From: Vitis vinifera | Lineage: Eukaryota; Streptophyta; Magnoliopsida; Vitales; Vitaceae | Assembly (NCBI RefSeq): GCF_030704535.1 | Contig: NC_081820.1 | Location: 26,641,001-26,705,000 of the forward strand | Direction: 5' to 3' | DNA length: 64,000 bases | Shown: positions 24,540 to 36,714 of the stretch, one piece after another | Layout of the letters: the number at the start of each line of letters is the position of its first letter | How positions within the stretch are numbered: position 1 is the stretch's first letter | The notes under the pieces: generated by a model | Seen by the model: only the letters and a program-made list of their open reading frames with translations | Databases searched by the model: none | What the model was told of the DNA's origin: nothing | Program-made: the position numbers and the translations under genes

Positions 24540-27500
24540 ATGGGTTGTGATTCGATTGCCCAAGTTCTTCTTCTTTTGCTTCTGTTGGGGGCATGCCTCT
24601 GCTTAAAGGAGGAGAGCTCTACAACCCAAATTTTGAGCTCAGCCAAGAAAGGCAGAGTGGTTAGTCTCAATAAGGAGGAAAATCCATGAAAACCCAGAGC
24701 TCAAATTCGAAGAATACAATACCAGTGCTCTTATTCGTGGAGAACTCGACAAACTGGGCATCTCCTACACACACCCACTTGCCAAGACTGGCATTGTAGC
24801 AGAAATTGGCACTGGGTCTGGCCCAGTTGTGGCTCTTCGAGCTGACATGGATGCTCTCCCTCTGCAGGTACCCACAGCAGTTTTGAGTTAGATTGAGAAT
24901 TTGGTTGGATGGTTTTGTTTTGATTTGCTTTTATGGTTTTTAGGAGCTTGTTGAGTGGGAGCATAAGAGCAAGATTGATGGGAAAATGCATGGGTGCGGC
25001 CACGATGCCCACACCACTATGCTGCTCGGTGCTGCCAAGTTGCTTAATAAAAGGAAGCATAAACTTAAGGTTGGAGAGTCTATAGAATACTTGAAATTAT
25101 TTTTTTTTTTTTTAAGATGATTGTTTTTGAACTTGGAAGTGAATGCCTTGATGTTCATGTGTGAATTGAAGGTTGTGAAATCATCTATTGGGTTTTAGCT
25201 CAGTGTTTATTTGATTGAATGTTTGTGTATATAGCCAGCCTCTGAGAACACAACAAAAAATGGCTATTGATTCTATTTTCGTCACAAAATGATTCTTCTG
25301 TTGTGTTTTGGTAGAGAGGTTATTTCATTGATTCTTTGAGTCTGATGGAATGAAGGAAGCTAAATAGATATTAAAAATGCTTTACTTCAGTGCGAACTTC
25401 AGTGGAACCATATAGTCCATGCCTCTTTCTGGATTAGAACAAAGAGAGGAAAATGGCTCCTCTTACCCTGAACTTTTGTTCTTGGTGCCATATATCAATT
25501 AAGAGGTGGAAGTAGCAGTTGCATTGCCTTACTCATAGCATAAAATGGATAGTATCTTTGCAGGAAATTGTCATTAGCCCTCTTTCTTTGTTTCTTGGTC
25601 TTATTTTGTTCTCTCAGCTTGAAACCCCTATTCTTATGTAATGACAGCATATTCACGGTATGAGAGAATCTCTTCTCTGTCCCTCTCCTTCACTTACCTT
25701 CTAGTAAGTTCAATGGCAATGCATCAGAAAATTAAACTCTCTCTTTCCCCCCCGCCTCTCCCTCTCCTTCATTTACCTACTAGTAAGTTCAATGGCAATG
25801 CATCACAAAATTAAACTCTCCTGTGTGCTGAGTAAGTGTTACTACAGAAGCTATAGGTTCATTCAAGTTTTGATTGGTTGAGTAATTCGCTCTTTCTCTC
25901 TAGCTAACTACTTTGATTTATATGCCCATGCAGAATTTTTTTTTAAGGTACTTATCTAAATTAATCTGTTATACCACAGATGGAATTTCGTAACTTCCTC
26001 TTATTTTGTATTGAAGGGAACTGTGAGATTTCTTTTCCAGCCAGCTGAGGAGGGAGGTTTGGGCGCTCTTGAAATGATCAAGGAAGGTGCTCTTGGTGAT
26101 GCTGAAGCTATATCTTGAATGCATGTTTCTCATGAAAAACCCACAGGCAGGATCGCGTCTCGTTCAGGGCCTCTCCTGGCTGCAGTGTGCACCTTTGAAG
26201 CAAGAATAGAAGGGAAAGGTGGGGATGCTGCAGAACCCCACACTAATGTGGATCCAATACTTGCAGCATCATTATCAATTTTGGCATTGCAACAGCTCAT
26301 CTCAAGGGAATTAGATCTCCTGGACTGCCAAGTATGTTCCTATTTTATCTGTCTTTTTGGTACCTATAAACATGGCTGGAGACATTTGCTTGAACCCTTT
26401 GAAGGAGCCTTAAGGCAAATTTTATTCAAGTCTGAGTGATTTCTAAAACAATCCTTCATGATTATTACTTGCTCATTTGAAAAAATGAGGTCTATGGGAA
26501 ATGTGAACATGTAGAATATTTTCTGATGTGTCTTAATGCTAATGCTTAGTTTTTCTATGGAAGGTACTGTCTGTTACTTCTGTCAAAGGAGGGACAACAC
26601 TGAATCTAACTCCATCATATGTTGTGCTTGGAGGAAGCTTAAGGAGTCATACCACGGAAGGCTTGAAACAACTCCAGAAGAGAGTCAAAGAGGTATGCAC
26701 CAATTCTGAACTTTGTCACTTTTGCCTTTCATTTCTCCTCAAAATATTAGAGGTAAAGACTGGTCCTTCATGTCCACAGTCCAAACAATGGTTTGATTGA
26801 TTTAACACACCTTCCTTTGGCTTGTCTGTTGAATAGACACTCCCTTGAGTAACTCCTTTTAGTTTATCGGCTTTCTGGTGGTGATTTTTTTTCTCAAACT
26901 TACGCCAGTTTCCCTTGTGAACCCCTGAAAATCAGCTGAAAATAAATCATAAATTTACAACTCAATTTTGTATCTTTTTTTTTTCATTTTTTACTTGCCT
27001 TCATTGTATCCCAAAACCTGAAACCCTAAACCCTAAACCCTATTGGCATGGCTATATTTTGTGTGATGAAGCCATATAGTTGTAGAATTAAGCAATGAGG
27101 CAAAGCATCCTTCCAGTTCCCACAATTCTTTGCCGTAGTTTTTCAAGCTGCATACTTAGGTGTTGGTAAATTGTTGCATTTAGAGACTGTTTTTGAGTTT
27201 CCCAGGGATTAATCTCTGCCATTATATTCTACTTTTCTCATATTGGATGGATTTCTATTCATTGAAGAAATCAACTAGTAGTTTCTCTCAAAAGAACAAA
27301 CAATTTAGATGAGTAAGCTGCTAGTTCACATATGGAGCTTGCTGCAGGTTATTGAAGGGCAGGCAGCTGTACACCGATGTAATGCGTATTTTTACAGAAC
27401 AGAAGAAGATTACCTTCTTCCAGCGGTTGTTAACGACGAGGTCATGCATCAGCATGTGGTGAGGGTTGGGAAACTCCTGCTTGGTCCTGAGAATACCCAG

Positions 27501-27725
27501 GTAGCTAACAAGGTGATGGCAAGTGAGGACTTTGCCTTCTACCAAGAAGTGATCCCTGGAGTTATGTTTGGCATTGGAGTTAGAAATGAGCAAGTGGGTT
27601 CTGTTCACCCCCTTCACTCCTCTCACTTCTTTCTTGATGAGGCTGTCCTTCCAATTAGGGCAGCACTTCACACTGCTATAGCTGAGATGTATCTGGATGA
27701 GCACCAAAATCCCATTCTACCTTAA
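24540..27725 (+). pseudogene. IAA-amino-acid hydrolase ILR1-like, copy 2 (pseudogene)
   Basis: The five blocks matching copy 1 are 24540-24867, 24944-25069, 26017-26331, 26564-26692 and 27348-27725, with conserved splice sites including a normal GT donor for intron 1. Exon 1 is 328 bases against 330 in copy 1: two bases are missing near 24657, shifting the frame so that a stop follows within about eight codons. Independently, exon 3 has TGA at 26116-26118 where copy 1 has a Gly codon (GGA). Exon 5 has one extra Glu codon. The GGDAA variant (GAT at 26224-26226) is shared with copy 1. The last exon shows HPLHSSHF in place of HSPHSPHF and LPIRAA in place of LPIGAA, fitting relaxed constraint. 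It can still be transcribed; no full-length enzyme is expected. Confidence 0.88.
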
Positions 27726-27860
27726 TATTTTCAGAGGACACTGGAGAACCCCTGGTTTTGTATATGCAATAAGTATATGAATGTGTCTAAGAAAATATTG
27801 ATTTAGATATTTTTTTCCTTTTTCATTTAATTGATGTGTGTGCAATGTGGAGGGATCAGA

Positions 27861-28475
27861 AGAGGCTCTACCCCTTTCAAGTTCGAAAATATGTGGTTGA
27901 AGGAGGCAGACTTCAAAGACTTGCTTAAAGGGTGGTGGATGGGGTATGATTTTAGAGGCTCTTATGCCTTCATCCTGCTGTGAAGGTGAAAATGTTGAAA
28001 TCAGATTTTGAAAATTGGAACAAAGAGGTGTTGGATAATGCTTCAATTAGGAAGGAATTAGCCTTTAATGAAGAGGGTTTTGGGGACTCCAAGGAGAGGG
28101 AGGATGCCCTTTTCTTATAAGGGGATTAAAGCAAGTAGGATAGCAAGGGAGGAGTATCATAGGTGGGCTAAAGAAGCCTCATGGCTCATGGAGGTAGAAA
28201 TCTAAGGAGGGTAATAGAACCAAAAAGTTTTTTCATAAAAAGGCTAATCCTTAACGAAATAATTTTATGACTAGGATTAAAATTAATGGGATTGACTATT
28301 TGAGGGGACGAGATAAAGGAAAGGGTGGTTATGTCATCTAAGAAAGTAGAGTGGTTTTTTGCATTCCCTCTTTTTGGATGTGTTTTCACTCCCACTCGGT
28401 GTTTCTTATGTACTTTGGTACGGTGTTTTTTATGCTTGCTTATAAAATTTCATTATTTACCGATGAAAAGAAAAG
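27861..28475 (+). mobile_element. Internally deleted L1-type LINE (unit 2 copy)
   Basis: This is the collinear partner of 21510-22109, with the same ORF2 linker fragment (VENMWL... read in unit 1; here TTCGAAAATATGTGGTTGAA) fused to the same 3' tail (TGTTTTCACTCCCACTCGGT, TATAAAATTTCATTATTTAC). It has more small indels than the unit 1 copy. It spread by segmental duplication, not by its own retrotransposition. Confidence 0.75.
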
Positions 28476-28650
28476 TGTTTGATTGGTTTATGATCTCAAA
28501 GTTAGAGACATAAAAATCAGGAAGTTAGAAAAGAAATTTGGAAAAGACTGACTCAAGACGATGGATGGGGATAAGATGTGTGACACATTAGACAATAGCC
28601 TGATTTAGTTGAGAAACTATGTAAGCTAACCGTCTAGCATAAATCAAGAG

Positions 28651-31600
28651 GGGACCCAATTTTCTCTCCTTAGCTTCTACTCCTTGAGAAATTTAAAACC
28701 CTATCCTATCCTTGCTTTCGGTTGCTCCACATCTAGATGGACCCATATTCTTCAAGACAGGTTCACCACATCAATGCAATAACCAAAACTGTAGTGGGTG
28801 TGTCATTGTTTAGTCAGCAGGCTTTAAATCTAGGGTCTGGAGGCAAAGCAGAACCGCCCTTGAGCTGCAATTGGACTCCCAACTCTGGATGGGTACCTAG
28901 GGTCAGGACATTTGGAAGCCTCTGTACATATTTTGACAGAAAAAGAAAAAAGGTCTAGCTACAGTATCAAACTGTACTTTTTCAGTGGGATATCGAAATA
29001 TGCGTTTTTTAGTAGATATCAAAAAGACATCATCAATGAAATAGTGCTACATATACATAAGTCTCATTGTTTGTATTATAATCTCATTTGTTTGTACTCT
29101 TATCCCTTGGTTTTATTTATTTGTATCTTCATTCAATAACTTACATTTCACCATACACATTTAATGGTCCGGATTTGGAGTTTGATAGGTATCACTGTGA
29201 TACCTTGGTATTTTCCAAAAAAAGAAAAAAAAAGACAGATAATATGAGACTATGAGCCATGGCTTTTCCTGAGATTAAATCACAATAATGTGGTTGTTTG
29301 ACCAGTACCTCCACTTAAGTCACTGCTACAACAAGGTGTGGACATGGCCACAACCCAAGGACAAGAGAAGACCCACCCCCCATGAGTCCTACTTGTATAC
29401 ACTGCATCCAAGCATCCATAGAATGATGGCTCCCTTTTCCTCTGGCCCCAGCCTTACCTTGTCTCTATATGTATTTTCAAGTAAAAGATTTCATTATAGA
29501 TCATGAGGGACTCCCATTCTGCTACTACACTACACAAGGCATGTCCTCTCTGTCTTTCTCTCATTGATCATTACAACTAGATTCCATTTCATGTGGCACA
29601 CCATTCTTGTCTTTCAAAGCTTAAACCTTCCTCTGAACTTGGCCTAAATTCATTCTCTAGTCTTCCGGTAACTGCCCCCCCTCACCCGATGAATCAAAAA
29701 CTCATGATTGAGGGAAGTGTGCCCCTTTATGAAGATTGATCACTACCTAATGCATTACGAACCAGAAAGATTAGGAATACAACATTCAAATACTTTTTTC
29801 CAGGCCAGGAAGATGTGTAAAAATATCCATGCAATGTATGTGAATGAACTGAGAAAGCAACCATGCTTGATGCATGCACAAGAGATCCCCATTTCATGAT
29901 GTTTCTTGTCCCCCATACAATCCTCTATGTGTTTCTTTCCTCAATGATTCTGTTTTTTCTTTTTTTATTTCTCCTTCAAGGACGGGCTTTGTGCCTTTCC
30001 ATGATTTTGGAACCAGAAAATATTTAGCAAATCCCCTTTGATGCTGCTTCCATGTTCCTATAGTTTTAAATACTCAATAATTCCTAATAGGACAGACCAA
30101 AGAAGCATAATTCATTAGGTACTAACAGTGCCTGCAATACTTATTTGCCCAATAATTTTGCCTTTTGCTACAAGTACCCGAATAAGAAGATTTTCAACAT
30201 GCAAATAGAGAATTTAAATGGTCTCTGAAAGCATAAAGAGCATGACTAAAAAGTTTCCCTGCTTAAAGAAATACTGAAAGAGCACAACAGAGAATCAAGA
30301 CACATGACTCATGCAATGTAATTGCAGGGCCTCACCATTGTAATGCTCACTCCTTTCTTCCCTCAACTTTCGGTTTCAACACGTATATGGGAATTTCATA
30401 GCTCTTTTCCTTCCCCCTCCACCTCTCTTGTCAAGAATTAGAGACATCAGTCTGTTCTGTTCTACCTAAAATGATCTGATCACTTAATGTTCAATGGAAC
30501 TGTTCCAAACAAGCTCCTCCTGTGAACTTTTATAGACCAGATAGAGTCAGATCCTTGCCTTTACACCTAGATTTTTATGCACTTTTTGATTGTAAGAAGA
30601 GAAAGGGATTGAATCTCATGGGGGCTTCATTTTTCTTTGAATTGGATATGTTAGGCAAGACCCTTAAAGTAATCTCTCAAGCCAGTGACTGCAAGCCATG
30701 TACCTGAATGATAGCCACTTCTATTGGTGGGAATTAGCAGTTGTTCAATCATTAGTTCTAAAAATTAAGTGTTTTTAGTGATTGGAGATTAACTAAAAGA
30801 GTAATGGGTGGTTGAGTATGATTCCTTTTTCCTAATAACTAGACTGAGCAGATGCATCAAGATGCAGCTAACCTCACATCCAATATAGCTCTATGACCCC
30901 ACTAATCCCTCATCAGTATAATCTTTATTATACAAAAAGGGAGAAGGTTATATTACATGGGGTCAACCAAATTTGAAATTTGCTTTGGGGTTTAACTTCT
31001 TTTTGGCTGGACGCTGTGAGAGAGGTTGGTCGGTGATTTCTTAGTGGTTGAGATCTTGGACCAATCTTTTCATGGTTGGTGCTTGTTACTGTCCCATGCT
31101 GAGTCATTTCCACGTTTGACACCTAAATTGAGTTGGGTTTCTTCTTCTCTTGGTGTAAGTTTCTCTATCGAAGTTTGGAGACAAAAGCCAGAAACCAAAA
31201 GGGTGGGGATGAGTTTTCAGATTTTCCTTTGAAGGGCAGTTTTGGTTTTGATTTGATTGAGGGGGAGGAGAAATGTAGCTTGTCAATCTAAATGGTTAAG
31301 TAGAGGGTAGGTTGCAGTTTGGTATATGGTAGTGAGAGTTCATATTTAGGGAAACAATGTCCCACCCATCTGATGTTGAAGAACAACTAATCACTTGATG
31401 AGAAAGAGAGGCCTAACAGAAAAACTTTCCAATTATCGAAAAGAGCAGCAAGGGAAAGCCATTGAAAAAGGGAAAAAAAAGGGTGAAGCTTTGTGATCTA
31501 AATGGTAATGCAGCAACCCATGTGATCCCTACTTTCTACTATGCAGATCTTTACACGCAAAACCCTAACCCCTTTAGCATCCCTAAGTTTCATTCACCCC

Positions 31601-32450
31601 AGCTACTAAGTTACTAAAATACCTTCTTTTCCAACTAAATTGTATAGAAAGGATGTAGCACTAGGCTATTAGTACTAGACATGATAAGGCTACTTTTGGC
31701 AATATATATTGATAAAAAGAGTTGCCCGCCTCTTGCCTAATAAACTCTCATGACTTTAAAACACATTTACATAGTAAGAAGAACTTTACTAAATACAATT
31801 ACTACCAATGCAAACACAACATCCTTGTTCTATCCTACATGATTACATGACCACTCAGATAGACAAACATTTCTTATGAGGTCGAGCAGAAAAAGTGTCA
31901 CATCGGAGTTTGGGATTGGTTCTGATATCATTTTATAATGACCCATTTCCTCTAATATGGATGTCGGTCATTAGATTTAATCAGAAAAATTGACCTACTT
32001 GGTTTTGGTCATTGTAGATGTGTGGTGTCTCCCACACCAGATCCATTCTAAGTTTACGGACAAACTTGGTTTCCAGATTGCCTAGATACCTCGTCACACA
32101 TGTCTGCCACTTGACCACATTCTCATGGAACCTTATAAACAAAAATGTAAAATTCACCAGTTGGTGGGTGATGGGAGTGCTTTCCTTCTTAATTATATGT
32201 ATCATTCTCTCTTGCTTGGCTTCATCAGCCCTCCTCTCTTCTCTCTATAAATCTGACGACCCTGCCCAGTTGTTATTCCCCCCCTTTCTCTTCTTCTCAG
32301 CCTTGGAGATTGAAAACAACTCCAAAAGAAATAGTTAAGTAATAGGTACCCAGAACAGTTAGTGGTGTTGCATGTGCTCTGGAATCAGTGTGGTTGCTTT
32401 ATATGATAAAAACTGCACAACCCACCGCCCATTACAATCTGACTTCTACG
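28651..32450. other. Spacer, no recognised gene
   Basis: No reading frame has recognisable protein content. A stretch at about 29020-29120 (AAAGACATCATCAATGAAAT, TCTCATTTGTTTGTACTCTT) resembles 8225-8345, so a diverged dispersed repeat is likely. 31880-32000 contains a CACATCGGAG phrase of the sort seen in plant repeats. The sequence is otherwise mixed composition, with possible untranslated transcripts that cannot be judged here. Confidence 0.5.
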
Positions 32451-32458
32451 TATAAAAG
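32451..32458 (+). promoter_or_regulatory. TATA box of the HIPP gene
   Basis: TATAAAAG lies 72 bases before the first base of the exon 1 ATG (32530). It would start transcription near 32483, leaving a leader of about 47 bases. Confidence 0.7.
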
Positions 32459-32529
32459 CTGCCTCCTCTCTTTTCTCAGGCCTCTCCCTCATTTTTCACT
32501 GAATCCTTCTCAGTTTGAGAGAATAATCA

Positions 32530-34217
32530 ATGGGTGAAGAAGCTAAGGTGAAATGGGGCTTTAGGATTATTTTTCTGTTTCTTGAGTACTTCATTCTTTT
32601 CAGTGGATCTTATTTTTTTATGTATGATTCAGTCCTGCATTGATTTCTTTTATTGATAATGTTATCTGGGCAGGAACAAGCTCCAGCTGAAGTTAAACCA
32701 GAGGCAGAGGAGAAGAAGGAGGAAAAAGCAGAGGAGAAGAAAGAAGAAAAACCAGAAGAGCCGAAGGAGGAACCTAAGCCACCATTACCATTTGTCTTGT
32801 TTGTAGATTTGCATTGTGTGGGATGTGCCAAGAAGATAGAGAGGTCCCTCATGAAAATAAGAGGTCTCTCTCTCTCTTTCTTCCTGTCAACATGAATATA
32901 GCTCACTCACAGCTCTCTCATTACCTGATTCTTTGTCTTTGTTGTCATCATTTGCAGGAGTCGAGGAGGTTATGATTGATATGGCTCAAAACCAGGTGAC
33001 TATAAAGGGAATAGTTGAACCACAAGCTGTGTGCAATAGGATAATGAAGAAAACCAAGAGAAGAGCTAAAGTCTTATCCCCTCTGCCTGAAGCTGAGGGA
33101 GAGCCCATGCCAGAAGTTGTTAGTTCACAGGTTTGCTGCAGCAACTACTTTGAAAAATAAAATAAAATAAAATAAAATAAAATAAATTCTCCTGCTGATT
33201 TGATGGCATTTTCCATTTTCTCCAGGTTAGTGGATTAACAACTGTGGAACTCAATGTGAACATGCACTGTGAGGCCTGTGCTGCCCAACTCAAGAGAAAG
33301 ATACTAAAAATGAGAGGTAGGTACTCCCTTATATCGGTTACAAATCGCTGTATGCACCGATCAAAAAGGTGTATAAGCAGAAATATTCCATTAGAAAGGA
33401 TTATTAATTCTAATAGATTCAGGATAGGTTCGGTTATTCCATATTTTTTTGGCTTTTCTATCAGAGTCCCTAGATGACTCTACACGTGTCGTGCCACTGG
33501 GATTATGACTGGCCAACTACATGGAACAATAATGAAAGGTGGCAATGGAGATTAATAAACTTAATTGGCCAAAGGGTGTTTCCTAATATATGATTAGTGT
33601 GTCCTGATTTTCTGAGAAAGGAGAAAGAAAGTAGGCCAGAAGGGAATTTCTTGAAGTTCTAAGAAACTGAGCTGGGATGTAACTGCACCATCCTATTGCT
33701 GATTGTATGATGATTCAGTGCTTGATATATGATGTTTGTGGAAATCAATATAGGAGTACAGACGGCGGAGACGGAGCTGAGTACCAGTAAAGTCACAGTT
33801 ACTGGCACCATGGATGCAGACAGGCTTGTTGATTATGTATACAGACGCACCAAAAAACAAGCACGTATTGTTCCACAGCCTGAACCTGAGAAGCAGGAGG
33901 AAAACAAAGAGGGTGAGAAGCCAGCTGAAGAAACAAAGCCTGAAGAAAAGAAAGAGGAAAATGCAGAGAAAGCAGAGGAGGGCAAACCACCAGAAGAAGC
34001 AAAGAAAGGTGAGGAAGGCAATGGTGGTGAAAATAATGAGAGCAAAGAAGAGAAGGGTGGTGAAAACAAGGAAGAGGGTAAAGTTGGAGAGATCCCCATG
34101 GATGATGAAACAATGAAGAGGATGATGTACTACTATCAACCGCTCTATGTCATTGAGCGAATGCCACCTCCCCAACTCTTCAGTGATGAGAACCCCAATG
34201 CCTGTTGCATCTCATAA
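32530..34217 (+). CDS. Heavy-metal-associated isoprenylated plant protein (HIPP) with two HMA domains
   Basis: Exons 32530-32547 (only six codons), 32674-32863, 32958-33130, 33226-33316 and 33754-34217 give 311 residues. The N-terminus is a Lys/Glu-rich charged region (about 10-42). HMA domain 1 has the metal-binding CVGC (C54, C57) and domain 2 has CEAC (C142, C145). A second long Lys/Glu/Gly-rich stretch follows (about 205-265). The C-terminus is PQLFSDENPNACCIS, whose last four residues, CCIS, form a CaaX isoprenylation box. Introns 2 and 4 fall after the same Arg/Gly-Val position in each HMA domain, showing that the domains arose by internal duplication. Resemblance is to the HIPP03/05/06/07 group. 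It likely binds Cu/Zn/Cd-type ions at membranes; its substrate and partners are unknown. Confidence 0.93.
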
Positions 34218-36421
34218 TCAAAATTTTCTTAGTAAATTAAGCTATTATCCTACGATGTAATTTCAATACACTGCCTGGGGATGAGAACTTAGGACTTTGG
34301 TGGAGAGTGTCAATGAATGGTATCAGATCCATTTATCATTCTGTATCTTATGTATTATATACTAAATAATCTATACATGATCCATTTATCATGCTGTCCT
34401 TTTGGTATAATTCTTTAACAAATATGATGATAAACTCCAAAGAAGAATGTAACACAATGGACACTGAAAGTGGTGTATCAGGTGCCTGCTACATCGCAAA
34501 AGTCACAGAGGCATTTGTCATCTTTAACTAATCAAAAGATGGATGATACTTTTCCCATTGATGAACAGATTTCCTCAAAAAAATAAAAGCTCGTGTGGAG
34601 CAATAAAGAAAGCTTTAACCCTCTAACACATACCCCAAGAGGCCAAGATAAACTAACAAAACCATATATGTCATCTAGCACCTTATGCAAGTTGCTGAAT
34701 TCTTAAAAACTACCATGATCTGCAGGTTCCAGTTTTGTGGATGTCACGTTACAATTGGAAGGATGGGATAATAGAGATGCATAGAGATTCCCTGAGAAAT
34801 CAGAGACGTGGGATTCACATGGTGAAGCCCCCATGGAGGGACCAGAAGGCAAGGAAGAGAACTATGGGACCCTTTATCAAATGCTGCGTGGCAATGGCGG
34901 TGGTGAGGCCATCAAACACCTGTCTATTTGTCTCTTTTTATATGCCATACGCCTAACCGACATACCACGTAGTAAAGTTCTTTTAAGAGTTGCATTCTTG
35001 AAAAAAGATGAAAATAAAACAAATTTGACAATCCCATCTAAAGATAACAACATTATCACACAACTATTCAACAAATTTTCTTCCTTGCCCATTTTTATCA
35101 CCACCATGTCTGAATTTCTTGGCTCAAAACACTACAACTTAGATGTGAGAAGGAACCCTCTGCAGTCAATTTTATGCCATGTACCTACTGAAAGGGATGG
35201 CACAAGGGCTGTCCTTTCAGAGGAGCACCACCCCAAATTAAATGACAAAGTTCCCACCACAATTAAACAGGGAAAGTAAAGGTTAGTGACCAAAAAAGCA
35301 AGAAGGGTCCTGTTTTAGCTGGGAGATAACCACAACTTTCCTACCCTACCCTGTTTGAGATTAGGTATTAGCCATCTGTGGGGCAAAATAGATAGGAATG
35401 GGCCACTTTGGGAAACCATGGAGGCTCTACCATTGGGTCAAATAAAGTTTTATCTGTATGTGCCTGTGAAGCATGTACCTCCATGACCCGTAAATATGGG
35501 TTGTGTCTCAGTACTCATACATATGTGCTCTCTCCTTTTTATCCTTTATCCTTCCTTTTCCCCCCTTTTAATCAGATTCTGAATAACAACAAAGTATTGG
35601 TTTTGAAACCACATCAATGTGGACTATGATATCAGCATGAATGTGCAATGCATCTTATCCATATTTGGGTGTTGAAGGTGTGAGTTACTTTCAACTTTGG
35701 ATGTATTCACAAGTATATATGCTTATCAATTAATTACCTTTTTCTAAAGGTGGGAAGCATGGGCTATCTTGTCATCTACGATGTAAAAAGATCGATATTT
35801 ATGTGATTTTCCTATGGCACACAACTCTACTAAACAAAGATTTATACTGAGATGATGAAGTGTGATGTGTTGGGGAGGATCCAAATCCATTTTTGGAGGT
35901 TTCTTAACAGAACTCTATAATTCAAAGATGGCACTTTGGTTTTGTTGCAAAGGAAAGAACTTGAGCATGTGCATGGTGGTGTCACCCATGAGTGCACAAA
36001 TGATGATGCTAGTCATGGTTATATGGATCTTGGTTTCACAAGTTCCAATCTTAGAAGAGGCAACTTCTTCAATAAGGAAAACAGACCACATGGGAGCCAA
36101 ACTTCAAGATATCCAATTCCCATGAAAAGGTACAAAGCCCTTTTCTTAGGCAACAAAGTTGCTGACACATCTTTAACTTTGTCCAAGTCACAACCCATTC
36201 CCCCTTCAAACAACAATCACCTAATCAAAGAATCTTTTGAATACAAACCTCATAATCTATCTAACTTAATTAAGCCGCCGTGCATGAACAGGAAGGCGCA
36301 TGAAAAACAACATCATCAATCAAGAAACATAAACAAAGTAAAGAAAGGAAAAAGAGACTACAGCCTACTCTCCTTTGTTTCCAGAGAACACAAGAAGGAA
36401 CTAGCCCCCCATCAGTGCTCT
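34218..36421. other. Spacer, no recognised gene
   Basis: Open stretches of up to about 160 codons exist on the plus strand (for example 35936-36430, which lacks an early ATG), but none shows a known domain or splice structure that I can support. The 3' end is the promoter of the HMA gene that the Copia element has interrupted. Confidence 0.5.
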
Positions 36422-36430
36422 TATATATAA
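36422..36430 (+). promoter_or_regulatory. Putative TATA box of the HMA gene, now 4.7 kb from its coding start
   Basis: TATATATAA sits 35 bases before the left target duplication of the Copia element. With the element removed, the TATA would lie about 100 bases before the ATG at 41129, with transcription starting near 36454. The element therefore landed about ten bases into the original leader. The TATA is read directly; its assignment to this gene is inferred. Confidence 0.5.
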
Positions 36431-36464
36431 TATAGACAACCATCATCCCCAACTACTAGTTCAT

Positions 36465-36714
36465 TGTTAAAAATCTGGAGAAAGGAACTAAAACTTTCAG
36501 AAAATATTAGAGTACTGAGTTGGAGAAAGACACACACACTATTTCACCAAAGAGAATGCCTATTTATAGGCTTACAACCAAACTAAAAATGCTAAAAACT
36601 CTCAGCTGCTATGACTACTTCTACTAACAGAAAAACTGAAAAACAGAGATAGCAAAACAGAGACTAAGTCTAACTAAGACATTTTCAAAGGCAAACTCTC
36701 ATGAAATTCTAACA
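36465..36714 (-). repeat. 3' LTR of the Copia element
   Basis: 250 bp, bounded by TG...CA and identical by eye to 40812-41061. It overlaps the last codons of the Gag-Pol frame by a few bases. Confidence 0.95.

Larger units (their letters stand above)
17308..28650. repeat. Tandem segmental duplication (two units of 6.2 and 5.1 kb)
   Basis: Unit 1 is about 17308-23522 and unit 2 about 23523-28650. Collinear similarity covers the far upstream flank (AAGATGTAGATATGTTATTC at 17311 and the AAGATGTACATATTTCATCC region at 23523), promoter, all five hydrolase exons and introns, the 3' flank, an internally deleted LINE, and a tail ending in GCTTGATTTAGTTGAGAAA (23476) or GCCTGATTTAGTTGAGAAAC (28598). 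Unit 1 additionally holds MITEs at 22214-23430. Unit 2 has about 580 extra bases at 23770-24350. Exons match at roughly nine bases in ten by eye. Confidence 0.85.

Noticed and set aside
28737-28958. A 73-codon open stretch starting MDPYSSRQVHHINA
   Set aside because: No homologous pattern recognised and no promoter or intron signals; not supportable as a gene.
33693-34175. Long open stretches antisense to the last HIPP exon
   Set aside because: They are mirror images of the Lys/Glu-rich coding repeats, with low-complexity Phe/Leu/Ser content.
34833-35279. A 148-codon open stretch on the plus strand
   Set aside because: No recognisable domain, biased composition or supporting splice sites; likely chance.
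35936-36430. A long open stretch ending just before the Copia element
   Set aside because: It lacks an early ATG and has no family resemblance; it overlaps the likely promoter of the HMA gene.
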